Shown piece by piece: positions 17,439-27,308 of a stretch of 37,344 bases of DNA. The number at the start of each line of letters is the position of its first letter. The stretch's first letter is position 1. This DNA comes from Acidimicrobiaceae bacterium (GTDB taxonomy: Bacteria > Actinomycetota > Acidimicrobiia > Actinomarinales > Actinomarinaceae): positions 1 through 37,344 of the forward strand of contig JAOMBT010000006.1 of the NCBI GenBank assembly GCA_028344675.1. Direction: 5' to 3'. The position numbers and the translations under genes were made by a program. Below the pieces are notes generated by a model. It searched no databases and was not told the origin of the DNA. It was given only the letters and a program-made list of their open reading frames with translations.

Positions 17439-18661
17439 TCGTTTGAATTGTCCCTTTCCCTAAGTGCAGAACCAATAATTACAGGCAGTACACAAACAAA
17501 AATTAATACAGCTACGACTGAAGATCTTCCAAAATTTCTATATTTTGAAAATTCATCTAGCATTTTTACAGCTAATAAATTAGTTTCTAAGTCCCCCCTA
17601 GTAGAAACATATATAATATCAAAAGCCTTTAAAACTGTCACAACCATATAAGTACTTACAACTACAATTGTGCTTTTAATATAAGGAATAATGATAGATC
17701 TAAATACCTTTAATTCTGAAGCTCCGTCTATTTGTCCAGCTTCCATTATTTCTGATGGAATTGCTTTTATTGCTGCTGATAAAACAACAGCAGCAAATCC
17801 TGTATACATCCAGATCATAATAGCCATAAGTAGAAACGTACTAATAGGTAAATTAACTAACATCTCTCCTAACCAACCTGTCCCCTCCAGTCGATTTCCA
17901 ATAGGTAATGCTGATAAGTCTCTTTGCTGAAGCCATCCAACTGCATCAAGACAGCTTGAGTCATCATACCCTTTTAACTCTCCGTTGATAATCCTATTGT
18001 TATAGCATTCCTCACCTCTTGAAACTCTAATTCCATTTATTATTCCAATCTGTGTTAAAGGTGTAGGTCTGTACTCGTATATGAATTTAAAGATTGCAGT
18101 TGCACCAACTGCAGAAATCGCCATCGGCATAAAAATTATTGATTTAAAAAACGACTCTCCTTTATTGAGTCTGTCAGTAAGCCAAGCAAAAACAAGACCA
18201 ATAAATACTGTAAAAAATACAACAAAAATTAACCAAAGTACTTGATTTCTAATTGTTACAATCATTTCGGTGTCTGTAAATGCCCATCTATAATTTTCCA
18301 GACCAACAAATTCTTGGCTATACCTATCCTTAAAACTTAAATAAAATGTCCTTACTGCTGGGTAAAATAAAAATAAAAGAATCATAAAGATTCCAGGTCC
18401 TACAAACATTCTTGCCTCAAGTGATTCTCTGGCATCTTTTGGAGCAAAATCAATTAGTTTGTTCATCCCGTAAAAAAGCAAGAATATGAAAAGAGAACCA
18501 AAAGGAATAGCAATTAAAACTACTATATTTCTGGTTAGTTGTTCAGTTAGTTCACGAAATAGTATTGCTTGTGATAAAAACCATATTAATGGGAAAACTC
18601 CTAAAGCAAGAGAGGATATACCGAATCTTAAAAGCTTCTCTTGTTGAGTTTTATTTTTCAT
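17435..18661 (-). CDS. Sugar ABC transporter permease (MalF/AglF-like)
   Basis: Polytopic; EAA loop EAGQIDGASELKVFRSIIIPYIKSTI. Confidence 0.92.
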   Translation of the reverse strand: MKNKTQQEKLLRFGISSLALGVFPLIWFLSQAILFRELTEQLTRNIVVLIAIPFGSLFIFLLFYGMNKLIDFAPKDARESLEARMFVGPGIFMILLFLFYPAVRTFYLSFKDRYSQEFVGLENYRWAFTDTEMIVTIRNQVLWLIFVVFFTVFIGLVFAWLTDRLNKGESFFKSIIFMPMAISAVGATAIFKFIYEYRPTPLTQIGIINGIRVSRGEECYNNRIINGELKGYDDSSCLDAVGWLQQRDLSALPIGNRLEGTGWLGEMLVNLPISTFLLMAIMIWMYTGFAAVVLSAAIKAIPSEIMEAGQIDGASELKVFRSIIIPYIKSTIVVVSTYMVVTVLKAFDIIYVSTRGDLETNLLAVKMLDEFSKYRNFGRSSVVAVLIFVCVLPVIIGSALRERDNSNE

Positions 18662-18692
18662 TTAATTAGTAATTTTAACCTATAAATTTAAC

Positions 18693-18719
18693 GATAGCCA
18701 CCCTATACGGGTGGCTATC
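18693..18719 (-). repeat. Perfect inverted repeat (intercistronic hairpin) between the sugar-binding protein and permease genes
   Basis: GATAGCCACCC-TATAC-GGGTGGCTATC on the plus strand, 11-bp perfect stem; no strong T run on the transcribed strand. Confidence 0.85.
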
Positions 18720-18742
18720 TAAATTAAGAATACTATCTTAGT

Positions 18743-20041
18743 TTATGGCCAAGAAGTATCTATATTTGCTAATGCTTCATCAATGTATCCTGGACCATTG
18801 ACAGCTAAGTTCATCATTTCTTTCCAGAAAGAACCACCACCAACTTCAGGAGGCATCAAGTCAGATGCATCGAATCTAAATGAGTTAGCAGAAAGTGCTG
18901 CAGAAATTGTCTCACCCATAACTCTATATAAATCATTAGAGTAAAGGCTCTGATCAAATCCTGTATGAGCACTCATTCTAGCGTTGTTAGGCATTTGAGC
19001 TGCTGGAGCATGAAAATCTGCACTCAACAAGTACTCTGCGACAACTTTAGTTGCTTCTCTATCATTAAAAGCAGCCCACATATCGCCACCACCTAATGCA
19101 GCAGCCGGAAGGCTGGCATCAACGGATGGGAATGGGAATACTGTTGTCTCAACACCTGCTTGCCCTTGAGCAGCCTCAGGCCAAAATGATGTTATAAAAG
19201 ATGCTTGCCTATGCATGAAACAACCTGGGTTGCCATTTGCATCTTTTGAGAACATAGGATCTTGTGCATTACCAAAGTATGTTGAAACAATAGCATCTGT
19301 GCCACCAACTACATAACCTTCAGTATGCATAATTTGACTTAATAGTGTTGCTGCATTCTTTACAATTGGGTCTGCGAATTTAAGTTCGTTAGTAACCCAC
19401 TTGTCATAAGAATCAACTCCATCACCGGTACGAAGCATAATGTCTTCCATCCAGTCTGTTGCTAACCAACCTGATGCACCGTTTGAGTACATACCGAAAC
19501 AGAATGGATTCATTCCATCTGCGACGATTTGATCTGCAAGTGCAATCATCTCATCCCAAGTAGCTGGAACGGAATATCCTCTTGCTTCAAACTCTGCCGG
19601 TTGATACCAAACAATACTCTTAAGGTTTGCTGCGTTAGCACCACCATAAATAACTCCATCAACAGTACCTAAACCAACTAGGTATGAAGAGAAATTATTT
19701 TGATACTCTTCTAGATCTATGTCTAGATCAGCTAGAGGAGTTAAGTATCCTCTATTTGCAGCATCTACTACTCCACCTGGTTGTGGAAATAGTGCGAAGT
19801 CTGGTGTGTCACCAGATTCCATTTGAATTTGAATTTCTTGTTCAAAGTTGTCTGAACCTTGATATGTTACAATAATTCCAGTTGCCTCTTCAATGGCTTT
19901 AATATTTTCTCTAAAACCATTTTGGTCTTCACCAATTAGAGCACCTGTGATTGAAACGGTTTCGCCTTCAAGGCTTCCACCACCACAAGCACCAAGAATT
20001 AAAGTAAGAAACAAGAAACACATTAATAATGGTTTTTTCAT
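18743..20041 (-). CDS. ABC transporter extracellular sugar-binding lipoprotein (AglE-like)
   Basis: Lipobox LILGACGGGS; solute-binding features NGASGWLATDWMEDIMLRTG and C-terminal FRFDASDLMPPEVGGGSFWKEM. Confidence 0.93.
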   Translation of the reverse strand: MKKPLLMCFLFLTLILGACGGGSLEGETVSITGALIGEDQNGFRENIKAIEEATGIIVTYQGSDNFEQEIQIQMESGDTPDFALFPQPGGVVDAANRGYLTPLADLDIDLEEYQNNFSSYLVGLGTVDGVIYGGANAANLKSIVWYQPAEFEARGYSVPATWDEMIALADQIVADGMNPFCFGMYSNGASGWLATDWMEDIMLRTGDGVDSYDKWVTNELKFADPIVKNAATLLSQIMHTEGYVVGGTDAIVSTYFGNAQDPMFSKDANGNPGCFMHRQASFITSFWPEAAQGQAGVETTVFPFPSVDASLPAAALGGGDMWAAFNDREATKVVAEYLLSADFHAPAAQMPNNARMSAHTGFDQSLYSNDLYRVMGETISAALSANSFRFDASDLMPPEVGGGSFWKEMMNLAVNGPGYIDEALANIDTSWP

Positions 20042-20062
20042 TATTTACTTTCCCCTTTATAT

Positions 20063-20074
20063 ATACGTACGTAT
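20063..20074. promoter_or_regulatory. 12-bp perfect palindrome, candidate operator upstream of the sugar-binding protein gene
   Basis: ATACGTACGTAT, 21 nt upstream of the ATG. Confidence 0.4.
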
Positions 20075-20096
20075 GCTAAAAACAAGGATTTTTAGC
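20075..20096 (-). repeat. Inverted repeat immediately adjacent to the palindrome
   Basis: GCTAAAAA-CAAGGA-TTTTTAGC, 8-bp perfect arms. Confidence 0.55.
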
Positions 20097-20224
20097 TAAT
20101 GTCATTGTATGGCATTGTTCTATTAGGTGGTTAAGAAATTAAGTTTTTTTCAAAATTGGGTTGAAAATACATTTTGATTTTGTTAATACTTTATAAAATA
20201 ATTTGAAAAATTTATTTTTATATG

Positions 20225-20308
20225 TGCCCGGGGGGGGACTCGAACCCCCACATCCTTTCGAATAACGGATTTTAAGTCCGTCGCGTCTACCAATTCCGCC
20301 ACCCGGGC
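20225..20308 (-). tRNA. tRNA-Leu (anticodon UAA)
   Basis: Minus strand GCCCGGGTGGCGGAATTGGTAGACGC GACGGACTTAAAATCCGTT ATTCGAAAGGAT GTGGGGGTTCGAGTCCCCCCCCGGGC-A; 7-bp acceptor stem, long variable arm, anticodon loop CTTAAAA. Confidence 0.97.
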
Positions 20309-20319
20309 TAATCTCTAAT

Positions 20320-21219
20320 TTAGTATTTTTTTAGTATTAGACCTTCTAAAATATCATTTTTTGAAATTATAATTGAAGAGTTTTCGTATCGTTTCATTAT
20401 ATTTTCAAGTATTACAATCCCAGATGTAATAGTTTTTGCTCTTTTAGGGTCAACGCCTTTAAATTTTATAATTATCTCAGGTTCATTAAAGTCTCGAATG
20501 GTGTTCTTTATATTGATCAGTTCAAGTTGGCTTATTTCAATATTGTGAACTTCACTTTCGTCAAACCTGTCTTGTTCTAAATATATTGAACCTAGAGAAG
20601 TAGCTGTACCAGCAACACCAATTAATAATTTACTATTTGGAATTTTCAAATTATTTACTTTTTCTAATACTTCTTGTTCAGCTTTTATAATCTTGTCTTT
20701 AGTAGCAGGTAACTCAGAGAAATATTTTTCTGTTAGTGTGACAACACCAAGATCAATTGAGTGAGATATTACTTTATTATTATCTTCATAAATAAATTCT
20801 GTACTTCTTCCACCTATATCAACTATTAAATAATTCTGAAGATTTTCCATAAAATGAAGCACTCCGAGACTTGTTATTATTCCTTCTTGTTGACCGGTTA
20901 TGACTTCAACTTCAATATCTATTTTTCTCTTTATTTCATCAATAAACTCATTTGTATTAGTACTATCGCGCATTGCAGCTGTTCCTACTGCGAAGACTTG
21001 TGATACTTCATGTTTTTTTATTTGTTTAAGAAAGGTTTTTAAAGTTTTAATTACCCTTTTTCTAGAATCATCAGATATGAAACCATTTTCTTCTAAGCCT
21101 TCAGCCATCTTTGTTACAACATGTGATTTTTCAAGAATATTAAAGTCTTCTCCCGAAATTTCAGCAATCAATAATCGAGTTGAATTTGAACCGAGGTCTA
21201 TGGCTGCAATCTTTACCAC
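20320..21219 (-). CDS. ppx: Ppx/GppA family exopolyphosphatase
   Basis: MVKIAAIDLGSNSTRLLIAE, AVGTAAMRDSTN, VDIGGRSTEFIY; actinobacterial synteny. Confidence 0.93.
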   Translation of the reverse strand: MVKIAAIDLGSNSTRLLIAEISGEDFNILEKSHVVTKMAEGLEENGFISDDSRKRVIKTLKTFLKQIKKHEVSQVFAVGTAAMRDSTNTNEFIDEIKRKIDIEVEVITGQQEGIITSLGVLHFMENLQNYLIVDIGGRSTEFIYEDNNKVISHSIDLGVVTLTEKYFSELPATKDKIIKAEQEVLEKVNNLKIPNSKLLIGVAGTATSLGSIYLEQDRFDESEVHNIEISQLELINIKNTIRDFNEPEIIIKFKGVDPKRAKTITSGIVILENIMKRYENSSIIISKNDILEGLILKKY

Positions 21220-21734
21220 ATTACTTTCCAGTCTGGATTCTTTTTCATTTTAGAGACATCAATACATGGCTGTTCACAGTTAGAATACCCAACTGATTCC
21301 AAAACAATCTTACCTATAGGGTTTAATCCTGTAGATAGCTCATCCGCTGTGTGGGAGTGTAGACATTTAATAGACTCTGTTGCTCCACCTACTCCCCCAG
21401 AAGACCTATATTTTGCTTCAGGCTCTTGAGTTTTATTTCTTTCAGCTTTATAGCTATCTTGTCTAGATTGCCATTCTTGTTTTAAATCAGAGTTCTTTAC
21501 TAATTCATTATCTAAGTCATTTATTAAACCATGTGACTCAAGACTTCCAATTTTTTTATTATACATTGGACAGGTAAGCCAGTAAGTAGTTGGAAAAGGA
21601 GTTCCATCATTTAAATTTGGGGGTACTTTTATTGAAACAGGTAGGTCGAAATGGCACTTACAAGATACGGCAACTGCACTCCTTAAATTTCTACCTATTT
21701 GAATTTCAACAATTTTGTTATCTTTATTGTCCAT
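21213..21734 (-). CDS. DUF501 family protein. ORF track opens at 21767 but the internal M at 21734 is preferred
   Basis: IQIGRNLRSAVAVSCKCHFDLPVSIKVPPNLNDGTPFPTTYWLTCP; sits between divIC-like and ppx genes as in other Actinobacteria. Confidence 0.88.
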   Translation of the reverse strand: MDNKDNKIVEIQIGRNLRSAVAVSCKCHFDLPVSIKVPPNLNDGTPFPTTYWLTCPMYNKKIGSLESHGLINDLDNELVKNSDLKQEWQSRQDSYKAERNKTQEPEAKYRSSGGVGGATESIKCLHSHTADELSTGLNPIGKIVLESVGYSNCEQPCIDVSKMKKNPDWKVMW

Positions 21735-22116
21735 CTTGTCCGACAATAACATCAATAACGTATTCAAAGACAGTTTTTGATCTTTCAGTATTTAAAACCT
21801 CATCAATTGGTGTTACGGGTTCTGGAACATCATAAATGTACAATATTTCGCCCTCTTCTCCATACCCTCTTTTTCTAAGTACAACCTTTAATTTTTCTGG
21901 ATCATCTAAATCTGAAATTTGTTGATTCCATTCATCTATTTGGTTTTGAATATCTACAACTTTAGTTTTGTTAAGTTCAATTTCTTTTTGCAATGTTGTA
22001 TAGGAAAAATATGTAGGTTTTACTGTTTCGAAAAAAAAGAACAAAAAAGATCCTGTTAAGACAATTAATAATACTCGAGTAAAAATATTGTTACTAGTAT
22101 TTTTTATTTTTGCCAT
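21724..22116 (-). CDS. Septum formation initiator family protein (FtsB/DivIC-like)
   Basis: Single N-terminal TM followed by coiled coil and LRKRGYGEEGEILYIYDVPEP. Confidence 0.85.
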   Translation of the reverse strand: MAKIKNTSNNIFTRVLLIVLTGSFLFFFFETVKPTYFSYTTLQKEIELNKTKVVDIQNQIDEWNQQISDLDDPEKLKVVLRKRGYGEEGEILYIYDVPEPVTPIDEVLNTERSKTVFEYVIDVIVGQDGQ

Positions 22117-23372
22117 TTTTGATTATCAAAGTTTTCGGAACCTACTTGCTCAGAGATTCTAAGTAACTCATTATATTTTGCAGTTCTCTCACCTCTTGCA
22201 GGAGCACCTGTCTTGATCTGTCCACTTGATGTTCCTACAACTAAATGACTAATAAATGCATCTTCTGTCTCACCAGATCTATGGGAAACCATACTTGTAT
22301 AATTGTTTTCTTTTGCAAGTTGCATTGTTTCAATAGTTTCAGAAATACTTCCAACTTGATTTACTTTTATGAGGATTGAGTTTGCACATTTATCATTAAT
22401 ACCTTTTTGCAAAATTTTTTCCTGTGTGACAAAAAGATCATCTCCAACCAATTGGGTTCGATCTCCAATTTTTGAAGTTAAGTATTTCCATCCTTCCCAA
22501 TCATCTTCTGCCAAACCATCTTCAATAGAAACAATTGGATAGGCTGCTGATAATTCTATTAAATAATCTGCCATTTCAATATTTGTTAAAGAATTTCCTT
22601 CAATCTTATATATATTGTTTTGATGAAATTCAGATGCAGCTGCATCAAGTGCTAGAGAAATTTCATTTCCAGGTTTATATCCTGCTTCTGCAATAGCAAG
22701 CATAATTTCATCTAAAACTTCTTTTGAAGACCCATAATTAGGAGCAAAGCCACCTTCATCTCCAACATTTGTTGCTAAGCCTTTATCTTTTAAGCGTTTT
22801 TTTAATGTATGATAAACTTCAACACCTGCCCTCAAAGCATCATTAAAGTTAGCAAAGCCATGTGGAACAATCATAAATTCTTGAATATCAACTGAGTTAT
22901 CAGCGTGAGCACCCCCATTCAAAATATTCATAAAAGGTACAGGTAAGGAAGGGGGGCCATATATATTAGGAATCAATTCATATATATGCTTTTTTGATGA
23001 TTTACTAAGTGCGACTAAATTGGCCATAGAAACAGCTAAAATTGCATTTGCACCAAAGTTACTCTTGTTTTCAGATCCATCTAGGTCAAGAATTGTCTTA
23101 TCAATCTCAACTTGATTTTCTGCGGACTTGCCAACTATTACATCTGAAATAGCATCATTGACATTCTGAACAGCTTTAGTAACTCCTTTACCATGAAATT
23201 CTTTCGCTTCGTCACGCAATTCATGAGCTTCGAGCTTTCCAGTAGAGGCACCAGAAGGAACTGCAGCTCTGCCTATAGAGCCATCATCTAAAGTAATTTC
23301 TACTTCAACTGTAGGATTAGCTCTTGAATCTAGGATATACCTAGCGAAAACATTTTTAATATTATTATTCAT
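22104..23372 (-). CDS. eno: Enolase
   Basis: ARYILDSRANPTVEVE, GASTGKLEAHELRD, VPFMNILNGGAHADN, SHRSGETEDAFISHLVVG, IKTGAPARGERTAKYNELLRI. Confidence 0.98.
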   Translation of the reverse strand: MNNNIKNVFARYILDSRANPTVEVEITLDDGSIGRAAVPSGASTGKLEAHELRDEAKEFHGKGVTKAVQNVNDAISDVIVGKSAENQVEIDKTILDLDGSENKSNFGANAILAVSMANLVALSKSSKKHIYELIPNIYGPPSLPVPFMNILNGGAHADNSVDIQEFMIVPHGFANFNDALRAGVEVYHTLKKRLKDKGLATNVGDEGGFAPNYGSSKEVLDEIMLAIAEAGYKPGNEISLALDAAASEFHQNNIYKIEGNSLTNIEMADYLIELSAAYPIVSIEDGLAEDDWEGWKYLTSKIGDRTQLVGDDLFVTQEKILQKGINDKCANSILIKVNQVGSISETIETMQLAKENNYTSMVSHRSGETEDAFISHLVVGTSSGQIKTGAPARGERTAKYNELLRISEQVGSENFDNQKWQK

Positions 23373-23412
23373 AACCCTGTTACTTAAAATCTAGCAGAAA
23401 ATGCTGACATTG

Positions 23413-24153
23413 TTACTTGAATTGGCTTTTCTTCGCTTCTTTCCATAGTTGAGCAATATCAGCATTCTTATCAAAATTTTTCTCAACATACTTTGCTCTT
23501 TCAATAAATCTTGAAGTAGATTGATTTAGTTGAATTTCGGGGTCTGCATCCAAATATCGACATACATTGATAATGGAAAACAAGACATCTCCAATTTCAC
23601 TTTTTCTATTTTCATTATCTTTAGCATTTTGTAACTCTTCTACCTCTGAAAGTAAATCTTGCAACGCTTCTTCATAGTTCTCATAAGTTAAATTTATTTT
23701 TTTAGCTTTTCTTTGGGTTTTAAAGGCCTTAGTAATAGATGGCAGTTTCTGATTAATGTCATCAAATATAGACGTTGTTTCATCAGTCTTTTTAATTTCT
23801 TCCCATTGTTTTTCAACATCTTCGGCATTTTCGAGAACTACGTCACCAAATACATGGGGATGTCTTTTGATAAGTTTATTTTGTAAATTATCGACTACAT
23901 CAACTATTGAAAAGTGATTGTTTTCTTCAGCTATTTTTGAATGAAGTAATATTTGTAACAACAAATCTCCTAATTCATCTTTAAGCATTGAATGGTTTTT
24001 AGAATTAATTTGAAATGCAGCTAGGGCATCTAATAGTTCATAAGCTTCTTCAATTAAATGCTTAGCCAGTGTTTCATGAGTTTGCTCTCTGTCCCAGGGA
24101 CACTCAGTCCTTAATTTACTAACTATTGCAACCAACTCATTAAATTCTTTCAT
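23413..24153 (-). CDS. mazG: MazG family nucleotide pyrophosphohydrolase
   Basis: ECPWDREQTHETLAKHLIEEAYELLDAL, DELGDLLLQILLHSKIAEE, RHPHVFGDV. Confidence 0.95.
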   Translation of the reverse strand: MKEFNELVAIVSKLRTECPWDREQTHETLAKHLIEEAYELLDALAAFQINSKNHSMLKDELGDLLLQILLHSKIAEENNHFSIVDVVDNLQNKLIKRHPHVFGDVVLENAEDVEKQWEEIKKTDETTSIFDDINQKLPSITKAFKTQRKAKKINLTYENYEEALQDLLSEVEELQNAKDNENRKSEIGDVLFSIINVCRYLDADPEIQLNQSTSRFIERAKYVEKNFDKNADIAQLWKEAKKSQFK

Positions 24154-27100
24154 ACAGAAAGAATAGTATTTAAGAATTGGTATGTTTTTTCAGGACTCAA
24201 AGAGTTTTGAAATTTTACAACTAGTCTTTTATTTCTAAACAAAAAATTCCTATCAATATCTTTGACTTTGGAATTGATATTTTCAGTTAAGTTGATTGGG
24301 GAAAGTTCAATTTGATACTCGTTTACTTTACATTTAATAATTTTTTCTTTTTGGAGTAACGATCGAATTTTTGCTGTAGAAAAAAGATTTTCAGTTACCT
24401 CAGGTGTCTCACCAAATCTATCTAGTACCTCTTCTTTCACTTGTTCGACTTTTTTATGGTCTGTGTGCTCTAGCCTTTTATAAATGTCTATTCTTTCGGA
24501 ATCGGCATCAATATATGATTTGGGAATAGATGATCCCCAAAAACATTCAAGTTTAATTTGTGTTGCTGGAGTAAAGCTATCTTTTAACTGTTTTCCCTCT
24601 ATTGAATCCATTACATATTTGTTAAAAATATTTAATCCAACATTTGCAATAAAACCAGACTGAATATCTCCCAAGATACTTCCTGAACCTCTAAGTTGAA
24701 GGTCTTTCATAGATAGTGAGTATCCTGTGGCAGTTTGTCCAATTGATTTAATAGCATCTAGTCTCAATTCTGCATCAACATTTAAATTATCATTATGAAA
24801 AAAGTAGGCGAAACTCTGTTCACCTCGTCGGCCAACCCTGCCTTTAAGTTGGTAAAGCTGTGACATACCAAGCAATTCAGAACGTAAAGTTATCAAAGTA
24901 TTGACTTTTGGTAAATCAATACCGGCTTCAACAATAGTTGTAGCGAAAAGAACATCTACTTTTTTATCCCACACATCTTGCATGGTTTTTTCAATCTGGA
25001 CTGAAGAAAGCTGACCATGAAGAATTCTATGGTTTAATTTAGGAAATTCAGACTCAATTTTTTTCATCCATTGTTGTAATTCTTCAATACGATTTAAAAC
25101 AAAAAATACCTGACCACCTCTGGACATTTCTCTCTGAATAGCAATTGCGATAGTAGACTCATCAACACCACCAACATGAGTTAATGTCTCTAATCTATTC
25201 TCTGGAGGTGTCTCAATTTTGGAAGTCTCTCTTATACCCATTAGTGATTGCTCTAAAGTTCTAGGAATTGGTGTTGCTGTCAAAGTAAGCTTGTGAGTCT
25301 GTGATGTTAAGGATAACAATCTATCTTTATCTTCAACCCCAAATCTATGCTCTTCATCAATAATGATTAATTTTAAATTTTTAAAATCAATATCTTTACT
25401 AAGAATTCTGTGAGTCCCAATTAAAATATCTACAGAACCATCTGCGACACCTTGTATGATTTCACCAATTTCTTTTTTTCTAACAAACCTACTGAGATGT
25501 TTTATATTAAGTGGATAATGTTTAAGTCTCTCTAGAAAAGTTTCAATATGTTGTTGTACTAAAATAGTCGTTGGGGCTAGTAAAGCTACCTGTCCCCCTG
25601 AAAAAGCCACTTTTATTGCAGCTCTTAAAGCTACTTCTGTTTTCCCATAACCAACATCTCCAAAAATTAATCTATCCATAGGAATATTTTTTTCTAGATC
25701 AGATTTAACATCATTTATGGCAGAAAGTTGATCAGGAGTTTCAATATATTCAAAATTGCTCTCAATTTCATGTTGCCATGGTGTATCTTCAGAAATAATC
25801 AAAGAGTCGTTTTTTATATTTCTTAGTTTGTATAAGTTAAGCACCCTGTCTGCCACTACTTTTGCATTTTGTTTTGCTTTCTCTTTAGCTCTCTCCCATT
25901 CACCGCCACCTAAACTCGATAGCTTTGGATTTTCTCCACCAACGTATACTTCAAGCTCATTTATTTGTTCTGAAGGAACAAATAATCTGTCCGAACCATA
26001 AAATTTTATAGAGAGATAATCTTTTTCTAAACCTTTAATTTCTTTAACTACAGTTCCCTCATATAGTCCGATACCATGAAAGCTATGAACAATATAGGTA
26101 TTTGGTATAAGTATCGATTCTTCACTGAGTTTTTTTATTTTCTTTTTTGTTTTCTTTATTTTTCGAACAAAAAAGATTGAATCATCAATAATTGCAATAT
26201 CTAATTCTTTAAATATTGCAGAATAAGAAAAGGGATTTTTAACAATATTTAAATTGTTAATTAAGGAAAAATTTTTAATTATTTGTTCGTTATCTGATGC
26301 AAGATATACCTTATTTACTTTATTAATTTTTTCTAAAATGTCAGAATGAGGGGTTCCTTCAAGAAAGGCTGGGCGATTATCTAGATTTTCTAAATCGTTG
26401 GTGGAATATATTGTTGTATTAAAATTTCCTATTTTATCCAAAATGTTTATATGTCGAGATTTAAATTTTGATATTTTTAATGAAAAATATTTTTTAAGTT
26501 TCTTGAATGTTTCCCTTTCAATGTTGACAATCTCTTCAAGCTCGGTTTTGCACCTTTCTATATCAACAATGTGTAATGAAGAGCCTTCAGCAAAGTTAAG
26601 CAAAGAATAATCACTCAAAAGATTTTGAGAGTATTGAAATAATTCATATTCATCAAGTTCTTTAATATTACTTAGAGAAAGAGCGTCCAAAATATCTGAA
26701 TTATTAATTTGAAAAAGCTCATTAGCAGGAACAACTAAAGCAGAATCTTCAACTGTTGATGATCTTTGTGAGATTGGATCAAAATTTCTTATTTCTACCA
26801 CAGTATCTCCATCAAAAATTAATCTGATTGGTTGGGTTCTGTTAATAGGATAAATATCTAATTGTCCACCTCTAATTGCAAAAGCTCCTTTTGACTCAAC
26901 TCTATCTTTTCTTAAATATTGAAGATGTATGAGATTCTCAATTAAGGATTCAAAATCTATTTCCTGTTTTAAGACAATATCAACTACGTCAAGATTTTCA
27001 AAAAATAAACGTTGTGATACTGCCTTGATACTTGTGGCAATATTTACCTCTTTTGTAGTTAGAAATGAATGAACAGTAGCTAGTCTTTTACCTTGAATTT

Positions 27101-27305
27101 CATAAGAAGGTTTAAAAGAATCATATGTCAAAGTATCCCAACTTGGAAATATATCTATGTTGTCATTGAAATTAGAAAAGTTATTTTTAAATTCATTTGC
27201 TTCTTTGTCTGTTGGAAAAATATAAATGTTTTTTTTTGATACCTGTTCAAGTCCTAAAAGAATAGGCAGAGATTCTATTGATGTAGTAATTGAGTCTAGA
27301 TTCAT
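24150..27305 (-). CDS. mfd: Transcription-repair coupling factor
   Basis: YIVHSFHGIGLYEG, SFEYIETPDQLSAINDVKSDLEK-type region, GDVGYGKTEVALRAAIKVAF, DEEHRFGVEDKDRL, LTATPIPRTLEQSLMGIRE, QLKGRVGRRGEQSFAYFF. Confidence 0.97.
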   Translation of the reverse strand: MNLDSITTSIESLPILLGLEQVSKKNIYIFPTDKEANEFKNNFSNFNDNIDIFPSWDTLTYDSFKPSYEIQGKRLATVHSFLTTKEVNIATSIKAVSQRLFFENLDVVDIVLKQEIDFESLIENLIHLQYLRKDRVESKGAFAIRGGQLDIYPINRTQPIRLIFDGDTVVEIRNFDPISQRSSTVEDSALVVPANELFQINNSDILDALSLSNIKELDEYELFQYSQNLLSDYSLLNFAEGSSLHIVDIERCKTELEEIVNIERETFKKLKKYFSLKISKFKSRHINILDKIGNFNTTIYSTNDLENLDNRPAFLEGTPHSDILEKINKVNKVYLASDNEQIIKNFSLINNLNIVKNPFSYSAIFKELDIAIIDDSIFFVRKIKKTKKKIKKLSEESILIPNTYIVHSFHGIGLYEGTVVKEIKGLEKDYLSIKFYGSDRLFVPSEQINELEVYVGGENPKLSSLGGGEWERAKEKAKQNAKVVADRVLNLYKLRNIKNDSLIISEDTPWQHEIESNFEYIETPDQLSAINDVKSDLEKNIPMDRLIFGDVGYGKTEVALRAAIKVAFSGGQVALLAPTTILVQQHIETFLERLKHYPLNIKHLSRFVRKKEIGEIIQGVADGSVDILIGTHRILSKDIDFKNLKLIIIDEEHRFGVEDKDRLLSLTSQTHKLTLTATPIPRTLEQSLMGIRETSKIETPPENRLETLTHVGGVDESTIAIAIQREMSRGGQVFFVLNRIEELQQWMKKIESEFPKLNHRILHGQLSSVQIEKTMQDVWDKKVDVLFATTIVEAGIDLPKVNTLITLRSELLGMSQLYQLKGRVGRRGEQSFAYFFHNDNLNVDAELRLDAIKSIGQTATGYSLSMKDLQLRGSGSILGDIQSGFIANVGLNIFNKYVMDSIEGKQLKDSFTPATQIKLECFWGSSIPKSYIDADSERIDIYKRLEHTDHKKVEQVKEEVLDRFGETPEVTENLFSTAKIRSLLQKEKIIKCKVNEYQIELSPINLTENINSKVKDIDRNFLFRNKRLVVKFQNSLSPEKTYQFLNTILSV

Positions 27306-27308
27306 AGT

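Noticed and set aside
21735-21767. N-terminal extension of the DUF501 ORF
   Set aside because: Extends deeper into the divIC-like gene; the internal M at 21734 gives a typical small overlap.
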